DNA from: Pagrus major
Taxonomy: Eukaryota; Chordata; Actinopteri; Spariformes; Sparidae
Length of the DNA stretch: 64,000 nt
Reading direction: 5' to 3'
NCBI RefSeq assembly: GCF_040436345.1
Contig: NC_133234.1
Location: 13,594,446-13,658,445, forward strand
Shown: positions 50,100-64,000 of the stretch, in pieces
How the letters are laid out: each line of letters starts with the position of its first letter
Numbering within the stretch: position 1 is the first letter of the stretch
Position numbers and translations under genes: made by a program
Notes under the pieces: model-generated
The model's input: only the letters and a program-made list of their open reading frames with translations
The model's database searches: none
Told to the model about the DNA's origin: nothing

Positions 50100-53000
50100 T
50101 CCTTTTTTTTGTTTACAACCAATGTAACTCTTAAAAGTGTATGTCTTATCATTCAGTCATCTGATTTTCTGTGTTTTTTCCTAATGTCATGTCTGCACCT
50201 ATAGAAAGCTGTAAAGATAACAGTGGGACTTTGCTTACTCACTGTTCGGTGGAAGCTTAATGTTTAACATTAAGCAACCAGACAGCTTGTGGTTAAAAAT
50301 GCCCGTGCTGCTATTTCGTAAATTACATGTTTCAGCAATGATAAAACCAAGTTGGAGAAGTATGTCAACAGTGCATCACCAGGGTTATGCCAGATGGATT
50401 TCCTGTTTTACTCTGGTAGTATTTTCACATGAAATTTTGCAGTGATGCATCACAGCCAAGATATGAAACATTGTATTATAAAGTACAGTAGAGTATAGGA
50501 AGTTTGGATCAATTCTGGATTTCTTGATAGATTTGGGTGAGTTGACTGTATGACTGAAAAAGAACATGCAGTACTGTTTACAAAGAACCATTGTGGTATA
50601 TTTAAAATGGTCTCTGGTATTGTGCATAGTGAAGACCTACAGGATTGTTGGGAAAAATGCCACGTCAACAATAAGCAAAAAAAAAAAACTGAATAAAGGC
50701 TTTTCTTGCTTGAAATAAATTAGAAAACCTAGAACAAGTGAAAATTCTCTAAAAAGAAGTCCCTATATCTCACTGAAATTTTACTTTGTTGGTGGTGTTT
50801 GTGTCCTATATAGGGCTGTCGATATGGTCAGAAAGTCATACTGCGATTATACTGACAGATATTGCAATTGCAATAGAAATCACAATTTTCACTAACTGAA
50901 ATATATCATGAAAATTATTTATAATAATGAATTTTTTTGTGGTAAGTACCAAATAAACTTGTTCTTTTACATCTGGGGAACAAGATTTGCAGGCTAGGAC
51001 ATCTCCGCAGCACTACAGTGCTTCATTTTAATGCTGTTGGGCCACTCATTTTACCTTTATCAAATAATTGCAACATGTTGTGATCAGGATATTGCATTCT
51101 GCCATATTGCAATATTGATCAGTTCTATATTAAGTGTAATGAGATATTAACAAGAAATTAGACACATTTACTTAGTAAGATTCTGAGTTTTTGCAGCGAG
51201 TGCCCTCAGTGGGGAAAAGGTCATATTAATTAGCTGAACTCACTAACAAAAATATACAAAGGCCCTCTGTTGACAAAAACACTCTACCCTACACTCTACA
51301 GTGGAAATATAATGCAAACAAGTATATTGTTGCCATAACTGCTACAAGCTAACACTATTGAATTTTTGTTCATATGTTTGTGTTTTATTCCATTTGGAAT
51401 TTACTATTAGAGGAGGCTGTTGCATGTTGGATTGGAGCCACCTAGATCTCCAGATGTAGCGGTGTAAACACGTGGCACCATGCCTGGGGATTACGGTTCA
51501 CAGCGCTCTAAATACGAGTATGTGTTTTGTACAGTATAATGGTAAGCCAAGGGATGGGGAGGATGGAATATCCACTCTCAGTGAAAGTTGCTGGTAGATT
51601 GACGAGTGACTGTGAGGACAGCGATGCTGAAGGGATTAGTGAAGGGCCGGATGCACTACAATCTCCTCAATCTAATGGATAAACGCACCCACCACTGCCA
51701 TGTCTCATCAATCCAATGAACAGTTACTTTTCCTACTCAAGGGGAACCTTAAAGTGTTCAACACGTGTGAAATGTTCAACAATGGAGTAGTTGTACAGTA
51801 CAAGAAAAGGTAGCTGTTGCTTTTTAAGCATCTTCAGTCAGAGACATGAAGCAACAGATGTGTTTTCAGCATTCTAATATCGGGAGGAGGGGTAGGGGGA
51901 TTAAATCACAACACAGCTCTAGTGATTTGCCAGCGCTTTAGCTTTGATGGAAAGGGGTTGTGGGGAGCCTGCCAGTCAGAGTCAGCGACATACAGAAGGA
52001 ATGATGGGTTTGTGAAGGCGTCAACAGGCCAAAGGGGAAGCAACAAGAAATACACTTTGAACTTAAAGTTGCTCCAAAAGCTCTTTTTTTTACAGAGGGA
52101 ATTTAAGGGACATATCAAAAGGTAAGATAAATATACATCAGTATATTAGTAGTATAGTATAGTATATTTGAACCAGTATGAATAATAATTAATAATTTAC
52201 AAAGTTACATTTGGTTTTGAACATACCTCCTCCAACAAGGAGGTTATGCTTTTTATCCATTTGTTTGTTGGTTGGTTGGTTCTTTCAGCAGGATTACACA
52301 AAAATAAAACTGCGTCTCATCCCGGAATAGACCCATTTAACTTTTGGTGCCGATCCGAATACATTTTTTTTCTCTTTCTTGAATGTTGAGAGAATAGTGT
52401 TTTTCATCATTTTCTCAGGGAATAATGCATAGATCTTGATTATTTTTGTTTTTTAAATCAACCATATTTTGGTGGTTGGTATCTATGAATGAGTACAATG
52501 TGGACTATTGGGTCTTGGTGGAGGTTTATGCTCTACTGAGTGCCATTCCAGTTTCCAATGAATCTGAACTTAATCATCACCCCCATTTAAAAGGCTGATA
52601 AGAGTTATATATAAACATGGCACAAAATAAGCACCAGCTAATAGAAAAATGCTGGTAAAATATAGAAGTGTCTGGTAGATTTGCTTCACTCAGCAGTCAA
52701 AGAAACAAAGGCAATCTATTGAGTGGCTGGTAAAATCTGAACGTCGCTGGCCATTTGGCTCGTGGGCACAAAATTAATTTTGCACCCTGCCTATAAATGT
52801 GAACAGACACCAATAATGTTGACAATTGCCATTAAGAATTAGGGTCTAACAGAAACATGTTGCTTTTCATGTATATTATATTCTAAAAAGTAGAATGTTT
52901 ATTTTTTCTCTTATTATAAATGGTAAAGAGATAACTATACATGAAAACTACAATTGAAAACATCAGGATTTCACCCTCAATCTTCACCATGGTCCTTTGA

Positions 53001-53369
53001 AATACCTTTGTCAACAGTCGTTATTCCAGAGAACTCTTCAAGGCAGAAAAATTGAGGGAGGAGACCATCTCTCAATCCTCGGCTTTGAGGATCTGGGATT
53101 TTGGATTAATATTGTAGCGCCAGAGTTTAATCCAGTTACATGCAGAGACAGTGACGAGAGAAAAATGGGGATGGGACAAACGTGAAAGCATGGGTTAAGG
53201 GGCGGGGGAGATGGCAGAGAGAATGAGAGTAACAGAGGGATTAGGGTCAGCCATGTTGAGCATCTGGCTTAGGGATGTCCTATGCTCTGCAACTGTACTG
53301 CAACGCATGGAAATAGGGATTACACAGCATACATATGAAGTTGTGTTGTCTTGCACTATAGGGGCCAAC
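50100..53369. other. Intergenic between ferritin and syt5
   Basis: No coding exon recognised. About 50,810-51,130 has the 'gggctgtcgatatggtcag' start and 'gatattgcaat' words of an old teleost repeat. 52,226-52,551 is a better-recognised repeat, listed separately. A non-coding 5' exon of syt5 may lie near the right end. Confidence 0.5.
52226..52551. repeat. Widespread 'aaggaggttatg' repeat relic
   Basis: Starts with CCTCCTCCAACAAGGAGGTTATG-like sequence, includes 'cagcaggattacacaaaa' and 'ttttggtgccgatcc', and ends 'ctctactgagtgccattc'. I remember this arrangement from an interspersed repeat found in many fishes and other aquatic animals. The termini are partly complementary. It has no coding capacity here. 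Confidence 0.7.
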
Positions 53370-53400
53370 ATGACAGAGAACATAACAAACCCAACACCAC

Positions 53401-53408
<8 letters not shown>
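53370..53408 (+). promoter_or_regulatory. Short upstream ORF overlapping the syt5 start
   Basis: ATG at 53,370 opens a 12-codon frame (MTENITNPTPHE) that stops at 53,408. It overlaps the first in-frame ATG of syt5 at 53,401 as ATGAATGA. If transcribed it could hold back initiation at 53,401. Alternatively an acceptor near 53,435 (ending 'ttttgacag') removes it and leaves the ATG at 53,440. Confidence 0.4.
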
Positions 53409-57105
<3,697 letters not shown>

Positions 57106-57575
57106 ACTTGCATCTTGTCTAGTTGTGAAATACTGCTGATATGTTGCTTATTGTTATTCCTGATGTTTTGCATGTTCTGTAATCCAAATGTTTTCTTTTA
57201 AGATGGGCCTACTTAAATGTGTGTATGTATGTATGTATGTGTGTGCGTGTGTGTGATGTACATACTATTTTTAAATTTATTAAAACCTCAGCCTCTCTGT
57301 TTTACCTTAAACGTAAACCAATATGACTCAGTACGTGTATTCTTGGAGACCATTTGCATCTTTCATATTTGCTCATGCATGGGCCTAGTAAAATTTGGAT
57401 GCATAAAGAAAGAACTGCAGAATTATTCTGTCTTCTGAAATGTTAGTTGAATATATGGTAGAGCTTCTACATGTCATGGTATGTACACATGCTTTTTTTG
57501 CTAATTTTGTAGTGCTGTGGTGCAACAGAGTCCCTAAAAATGCCTGGTGTAATGCTTTGGATATTTTCAAATGCA

Positions 57576-57581
57576 AATAAA
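57576..57581 (+). terminator. Poly(A) signal of syt5
   Basis: AATAAA 471 bases after the syt5 stop codon, beyond a GTAT/GT microsatellite (57,222-57,256) in the 3' UTR. Confidence 0.55.
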
Positions 57582-57764
57582 ACCACGTTGGACAGTTCCT
57601 CATCAATGCTCTTACCTTTAATCAAATTAAAATCATTGGTTTATTTCAGTTAGTCTTAGTTGATGTTCAGACTGTCAAGAGAGAAGAATATTATGGATGC
57701 TCATTTATCCAACCATGGTTCACTATAATAATCTGTAGGTCTTAAAATTTGAAGAGGGGGCTGC

Positions 57765-58200
57765 TGTAAAGAAGCTATACTACTATGGTCCAGTTCTTAA
57801 TGACTTCGTCAACTGGTGTGAGGCCTCACATTTGAACCTGAACACATTTAAGACCAAATTACTGATTTTTAGATCGTGATCTTATCATAGATCACAAGCA
57901 CTCCTGGGACCAATGTGCTGATGTTATGTTATTAAAAAGGGCTTTACTATTTTTAAAAAAACTTTGAAAACAAAAGTTTAAAAAACCCCAGTTTACAAAT
58001 TTTTAATTGAGAGTATCCTGGGTTATTGTATGCTGGTATGGACATTCAAACTAACTCATAGAAACAAATTAAGCAGGTTGACCATCTGCATCTGACTAGG
58101 CTGACTGAGATGGCAGACACGGTCCAAATGCATACATCTCATCCTTTTAGTGAAGTTCCAGTCACTCCCTTCTGGTCAGAGGTAAACATACCCCACGGTC
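57765..58200 (+). mobile_element. LINE (L2/Rex-like) reverse transcriptase 3' fragment
   Basis: Conceptual translation shows, with stops and frame changes, NDFVNWCEASHLNLNTFKTK, then SILGYCMLVWT..NKLSRL, then PFSEVPVTPF-like words. These match the end of fish L2-type LINE reverse transcriptases (WC..n.L.LN..KTK, CWFGN....K..L, LPSGRR). It is an old 5'-truncated copy between syt5 and dnaaf3 and is not functional. Confidence 0.65.
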
Positions 58201-58680
58201 AGAACCAACTGAGCCAAAAACACATTTATTCCACACGCAATTACTCAATCAATCAAGACGCATGAGTCATGGGAGTGTTGGGAAATACATGGACCAGGGG
58301 ATGTAAAATAAATAGATACACAGGGAATGGGTAGTACGGTAACTATTGATTTTTAATACTTTTTATGATAATTGTTGACCTACACTTTAAAATTCAATTA
58401 GATTAAATTTGACTAATCTAGATTATACTATGTGAGATGACACTTGTATTGCCATTTTCCATAAATGTCTGCCTGGACCTTGATGACATTGATAATGGCT
58501 GCTACAGTCGATCTTAGGCTATTGTTCAGGCCTATCTGGTGTGTTTTGAATGCACAACAAATTGCCCCTCAGGAGACATTAAAGTTTTTCCCGCCATTTC
58601 ACCAGTAGATGGCGACCGTCCTCCCCATTTAAGACACTGTTGCCATAGCAGCAGAACCCAAACTTTGTGTTCAGACGGTT
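58200..58680. promoter_or_regulatory. dnaaf3 upstream region with CTCF-like site
   Basis: Holds the CTCF-like word CCAGTAGATGGCGAC at 58,602-58,616, about 100 bases before a likely non-coding first exon that ends at 58,722 with an AG/GTGAGT donor. No TATA box was seen. The rest of the stretch is AT-rich with no recognised feature. Confidence 0.45.
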
Positions 58681-59014
58681 AGCTGCGAACTTTACCCCAG
58701 TTGTCATAAACCAGTCTGTGAGGTGAGTGTTCCCCATTACTATACTTTAAATGACATGAACTTGGCCGCAGTTTATGTCATGTTTTATCTCCATGTTGAG
58801 GTTAGAGACAGTGTTGTGCCTCTGGACAACACCGTCTATTTTAAGCTAACATAATAACCGTTAGCTAGCGTTAGTTAACGTTCGTGCTAAGCTAAGATAA
58901 CTAACAAACTGGCGCTATTAAGACATTTATATCACCACAGCTGGGTGTCATGATGTGAACCACTTACAGTAAGGTGGACGGCTTTGTTTGAGTGTTTTTC
59001 GGCCATGTTACAGG

Positions 59015-62000
59015 ATGAGCGCTGGACGGCTGTCTGAAGCTGCGGGCTGCGTCACCTGGTGGGGCTTCAGTCCTGCGCGCGACCTGCTGAGTCCGGGTGA
59101 GAGCCTCACGTGCACACGTGCGTCAGCGTGGTCATGATTTTATGTACATTTTACTCATGTACTCTACTTGAGTATTTCCATTGAATTGTTCTTCATGTTT
59201 CTACTTCATTAGAGAATATTGTGCTTTTTATTCCACCACATTTATTTGACACATACATTACATATAAGCCCTTTATAAAATACGCTGCATTGCTATATAT
59301 ACAACTGCCTAACAGTAATCAAATCAAATCAATTTTATTTATTATACCAAAATCACAATCACATTGCCTCAGTGGGCAGAAAAACAAAAAAACAAAACCC
59401 TTTTAACAGTGGAAACAGATGGAAGAAACCTCAGGAAGAGCCACAGAGGAGGGATCCTGCAAATAGATGTCGCATGAACAGAACCGAACAACAAAATCAC
59501 AATTTACTAATTGCATTGACAGAATATCTGATACAATTTATATAATATATGTAAAGTGTGTGGATCCAGGAGGACAACCAAGCAGGCTGAGACATCGCCA
59601 AGTGGTGCCTGGGCCACACGAACTCCTCTCCACCGTGGTGACCTGGAAGAGGGCAGGCATCAAATTTGACAGAAATACAGATATAAGGAGATAACAGTAG
59701 GCTATGTGAAGGCGTTATATTGATCACAGCCTCGACCAATTACAACATTAAAGTACCACTTGAATGTGGATGCAATAATAGAAATGATTCAATAATATGA
59801 TAATGAAGCACCTATAGATAAAGTGTACTTCCATTTTGGATACATTTAGTCACTCTTGTATTGTAACAGTTTGAATGCAAGACTTTAACTTGTTATGGAG
59901 TATTTTATCAGTGTTGTATAAAGTACCCAAAAGTCATATTTGAGTAAAAATAAAGATATTGTGTTAAAATATTACTATTGTAAAAGTGAAAGTTGCTCAT
60001 ACAAATAGTACCTGAGTAAAAGTCTTAAAGTATCTAATATTAAACATACTTACGTATCAAAAGTACAAGTAAAAGTAAATGATGCATATGTTAACATGTA
60101 TGTATGCTGTATACTGTGGGTCAATCGATTATCAACCTGGCCAATTATCTGATCTGATATTCAGCATTTTTCTGATGCTTGGAATCAGTGTTTTTTTTTT
60201 TATCTGATTGTCGATAAAATAAGTAAATTTAAATATACTCTCATTTGGCTCTGATGCATCATGTAATCTGAAAAGTAACTAGTAACCAAAGTTAGAAATT
60301 AATGTCATCAGTAAAATATTTTCCAAAATGTAGTAGAATGGAAGTATAAAGTACAAGAAACTTGAAATACTCAAGTAAAGTACAAGTGCCTCAAAATTGT
60401 ACTTAAGTACAGTACTTTCGTGCTACATTCCATCACTGTATTTTATAGTATGGTATTGTTACAGGCTTCATGTTATACTGGCAAATAATGTATCATAGTC
60501 ACAGCAGCAGAAAACAAACATGAGTTTTAATGAATTTGACTTTGTACACTAAACCAGACACATCACTCATGAAACAGTCTGTATGCACTATATTATATAT
60601 ACAAATTAGCTTAATATATTTGTTTAACCAAACTATGGTCTCAACTATGACTTCCTACTCAAAACAGATACACAGACAGTCCCTAATAATATCGTATTGG
60701 TATCTACTGCAAGGCCATTAATCTTAATAATACAGTGTTTCTATAATAAAAGTTGGACACGTGTTGAAATGTTTTACAGTACCTTACTTTTTTTCAGTCA
60801 AGAACAGCCAAACTCCTTTCATGATTAATGATTTTTACTCAGAAACAGCTGTTAAAAACACTTGATAATACAGTCTAAAACTATGACAACGTTATGAATT
60901 ATATATCATTTAACTATCTGGCTAAAAGTTGATACTGCAAATCTGACCATAGATTCAATGCACAAATTTCAAAATTCAATAGACAAATTTCTGTACTAAC
61001 AAAGCATTGAGGTTAAGTGCACAGCCCTGGATGTATAGTGTGTTGGAGCTAGTGTATGCTCTCTCTCTCTGTGCCCAGGCCCTGCAAGACCTGAAGGGGA
61101 GGTCAATGTTTTGCTGGTTGGCAGTGCAGATCCACGACATATTTTGAAGACCATTGCTGGTTTCCAGAATGAAGAAAGCCTTCATGTGAGTCCCCTAAAC
61201 GTGAAGTCATGTGACCCCTGAGAACAAATTGCTATACTGTACTGTGAACAAATCTTCTATCTGCTCTACTGCAGGTGTGGGTGATAGAAAACAGCATGGA
61301 GGTAGTGGCTAGACAGCTGCTGCTCCTCTACTTGGCTCTGATGCCCCTGGAAGGCATGGGAAATAATGGTGCGTGGGATTTTGTGAAATTAATATTATTA
61401 ATAATGCTAAACATTTTGGTTATTTTTCCATGTTTATTTTTTATTTTCAGAGAAAACAGAGGTTTTCCTGGAGGTGTTTGGGAACAGTGAGATCCGCAGT
61501 CAGACGGAGGAGACGCTGAGATGTGCAGCATCACAGCTCTCTCTGTCTGTTACTGAAGCACTGGAGACGCCCACACACCCCTGTCTGAACACAACTCTTC
61601 TCAAGGTTGTTAAACTAGCCCATTATCTGTGTTTCTTTAAGACAAGAACATCAGACATTGAGGCCTGCTCAGTTAAATCCATGTGAAATTAGACATGGTT
61701 TACAGTTTATAGTGGACAAAACACAGCTGTCTAAGAGCTCCACGAATTCATTGGAAGTCTCGTAATTTCATAATCAACATTTATTTTTCTGCAGTTCAAG
61801 GAGAGAGATGAGCTAGCCAGGATATTCAAGTTGTGGATGCAGCCTCAGTCTTCATCATCTATCTCAATGTCCAGAGCCTGGGATTATCGAGTCAGGCAGC
61901 ACCTTGGAACGCGTTACAACTCCAAGATGGGCTGCTTCGACTGGGACCTTACAATGAAACTGCACCAGAAAGGGGTACTTGAATACTTGGTGTATTTTCT

Positions 62001-64000
62001 TTTGCATGTTAATTAAAATGTGATTTCCAAATTTGCCATTTTTATTAAGTATGGATATTTTGAGGTTGCAAAAAAGGATGGACACGCTTTTTGTTCTGAC
62101 TCTCTATCTGCAGTGTGGTGTCATAAACAAACAACAATACGTGCAATGGAGGGAGCGGGGTTTGGCATTCGAAATGAGGGAAGGTGTCTACCAAATGACC
62201 AATCCAAGTTTGCTCTCTTCAAGAGTCTTCAGTCAGGTTAGTGTTCGCCTGTTTTCCTACATAACCTTTCTATAAGATGCAGCAATAAGATGAAATAAAG
62301 GTATGTATGTATGCTACGTATGTTTTCGGACAGAAAGGGAACAAAGTGGCTGTCAAGGGCTACTGGGGAGACATTGTTTCCAGTCCTTACCTCGCCTTTG
62401 GCATTGAAACTGATGACAAGAGTATGCTGAAGACACAGAATGGGCAACACATTAAGGTAAAATATACAGTAGTGGTGCCACAGATTGCATGTTAGAGGCT
62501 GTTCACACCTGGCATTTACACACATCTTGGTTGATCTGACCACAAGTGAACAGCTCAAGACGCACACAAGACACATCGAGGGCCTATTGAGATCTGATCT
62601 CTCGGGCCACATTCAGAGGTGTTCAGGGCCAAGTATGACCACAGTTTTTCAGCAGTGTTCACTTGAATGTGTCCTGGGCCATACTGATTGACCACCTACT
62701 CAACTGACCTCTGCTAAACAACAGAAAGAAGCTGCAGGCAAAATTAATTCTTGTACACACGAAACAAGCTGTCTGATTTCCTTTTTCCTCACTGTAATGC
62801 AAATTACTTGTTTGGACTCCCTTATCTGTCAGTATAAGCAGCAGATGTTTGTGAATACACTGTCTGTTTCAACTGATTTCACCACTTAACTAGTTACCAC
62901 TGTATCTCCAGACTCCCTTAAAAAATTGCACAATTTTGAGAGTTGTGATTGAGGAGAAACTAGTCTAAGTTTGCTCATTTACGACTACAGCAGATTTTTA
63001 ATAATTTGCGCCTTTTTGTTTTTTTAGTATTTTATGCAATACATTTGGTTGTGTCTTTCCTTTAAAAAAACATGTCTGAAGTGTGTCTTACCTGCCAACA
63101 TTTGTTTGAACACCCTGTTTCAACCGATTTCAACATTTACAAATTTTATTGACAGTTAATATGTCAAATTTTACAAATACAGAAAAAGTAAACAATACAG
63201 GCTACTTCTTTGTCGCCTGTGGAGAAAGTCCCAGACTCTCTTGAAAAATCACTTGTGAATTGTTGAGTTAGTAGAAACTTTATGAACTATGTAAAACGAT
63301 GTCAGTGAAAAATTCTTGATTATTTGGGACTTCTTGTAAATTCGGCAAATAGGCATTAATATAATTCTTTCTTTGTGAAAAAAACATAGTATCTGTTTGT
63401 CTCAGCAACTTTCGTGTTTATTTGCATATAGAGCAGGGAAGTGAGATCCAATCACGTGGTCACTCGAGGAGCCTGTCGAGACACATTCTAAAGCCAGGTG
63501 TATATTTGTGTACTTTGAGCTGTCCACTTGTGTTGGATTACCCAGGACAGATGTTTATGCTGGGTGTCAACAGCCTCTTAGATTATAGTTATGCCTCTGC
63601 TTCCTTTTATCATACAGAAGCAGTAAGTTCCTTCCTTTTTCTCACATCTACAGACAGCGCAGGATATCTCCTTTGTGAATGTACAGGCATTGTTCCAGTC
63701 CCTGTCCAGTAGACGGGGCTGCCCCACTACCTCTCAGTCAGACACAGAGGCAAAGGAGCCATCCCCACAGATTGACCGAAAATCTGTCACTATCAACGGT
63801 AAATGGCTATTTAACACTAGCAGGTCTGTGGCTGCAGATGATTGTCACTGTCAGTGCAGGTGAGAAGTAGAACAGCAGCTCATAGAAAACAAAAGCTGTT
63901 CAACTCAAAGTGAAAGGGTTCAGGCTGAGGTGGAAGATTGAAATTGATTATGTTGAATGATTTGTGGTTTCAGTCTGTTTTAATTTCCATATTTAAGCGT
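59015..64000 (+). CDS. dnaaf3: Dynein axonemal assembly factor 3, 3' end outside window
   Basis: Exons seen: 59015-59096, 61079-61185, 61275-61368, 61451-61605, 61795-61974, 62114-62236, 62334-62456 and 63654-63798, all in frame with GT/AG junctions; at least one exon is beyond the window. The coding part recovered here is 336 codons. DNAAF3 acts in the cytoplasm in preassembly of ciliary outer and inner dynein arms; human loss causes primary ciliary dyskinesia. The match is strong: TWWGFSPARDLLSPG, EGEVNVLLVGSADPRHILKT, HVWVIENSMEVVARQLLLLY, WDYRVRQHLGTRYNSKMGCFDWD, WRERGLAFEMREGVYQMTNP and KGYWGDIVSSPYLAFGIETDD. The start is the first ATG after the acceptor at 59,013, behind the non-coding exon ending at 58,722. 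Intron 1 (about 2 kb) and intron 7 (about 1.2 kb) are filled with repeats. Confidence 0.93.
59130..60445. repeat. Nested teleost repeats in dnaaf3 intron 1
   Basis: About 60,000-60,440 on the - strand and about 59,135-59,290 on the + strand carry the same words ('acttgagtatttc', 'tttattccaccacatttatttgac'). They belong to the familiar teleost repeat that starts 'cagtgatggaa..gtacttaagtac'. Between them, about 59,310-59,760, is a different repeat that opens 'caaatcaattttattta' and contains 'gaaacctcaggaagagcc', again a pattern common in fish. It may have inserted into the first one. Confidence 0.65.
62495..62720. repeat. DNA-transposon-like relic in dnaaf3 intron 7
   Basis: Contains 'ctgttcacacctggcatt', 'gggccacattcagaggtg' and 'aatgtgtcctgggcc', the recurrent words of an interspersed repeat that I remember from many teleost genomes. 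Family name and exact ends are uncertain. Confidence 0.6.
62720..63650. other. Rest of dnaaf3 intron 7
   Basis: Two related segments, about 62,840-62,970 and 63,060-63,290, share a 'gtttcaac(t/c)gatttca' start and a 'cttgaaaaatcac'/'gagttgt' end, and resemble 31,490-31,640. No exon was recognised between 62,456 and 63,654, although a short one could be missed. Confidence 0.45.

Noticed and set aside
59467-59694. Open frame in dnaaf3 intron 1
   Set aside because: Lies in an interspersed repeat common in fish.

Overview
The window looks like a teleost, probably percomorph, nuclear chromosome. Genes are split into many small exons with GT/AG introns. The DNA is AT-rich with CA, TTTC and AAAT microsatellites and many fish-type transposon relics, and every recognisable gene has a vertebrate ortholog. 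Gene names come from translated exons compared with remembered family sequences; no database was searched.

Layout. 1-10,300: no gene recognised; low-complexity DNA, two MITE candidates and some locally duplicated non-coding segments. 10,304-13,718 (-): rexo4, eight exons, probably sharing a divergent promoter with pigp (14,636-16,331, +; GPI-anchor synthesis subunit P). 17,892-19,851 (+): a two-exon Harbinger-transposase-derived (HARBI1-like) gene that has lost most catalytic acidic residues. 20,338-30,214 (-) and 33,546-46,005 (-): two tandem copies of a receptor tyrosine phosphatase of the R3 type, best called ptprh. 48,579-49,640 (+): a ferritin whose ferroxidase site is degenerate. 53,401-57,105 (+): a synaptotagmin, syt5-like. 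59,015 to beyond the window end (+): dnaaf3, a dynein-arm assembly factor. The set PTPRH, SYT5, DNAAF3 also lies together on human 19q13.42 (remembered), which supports these names.

The central event is a tandem segmental duplication of about 15 kb. Its left edge cuts through pigp exon 3, so a broken pigp tail sits at about 31,735-32,400 between the two ptprh genes. The HARBI1-like gene is present in the first block and missing from the second. The ptprh ectodomains have kept changing: symmetric phase 1-1 FN3 exons were duplicated (a nearly identical 1.23-kb cassette in copy A), many half-length ghost FN3 exons remain in introns, copy B has a Thr/Pro-rich minisatellite stalk and one FN3 exon with a broken donor, and two tracts look homogenised by gene conversion. 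The phosphatase domains look intact except at the phosphotyrosine-loop tyrosine, which is Leu in copy A and Phe in copy B.

The genes do not form an operon or pathway. The strongest leads are the ptprh exon-shuffling locus, the inactive Harbinger-derived protein, the ferroxidase-poor ferritin, and a histidine-rich luminal segment in the synaptotagmin. I saw no wholly new multi-gene system.
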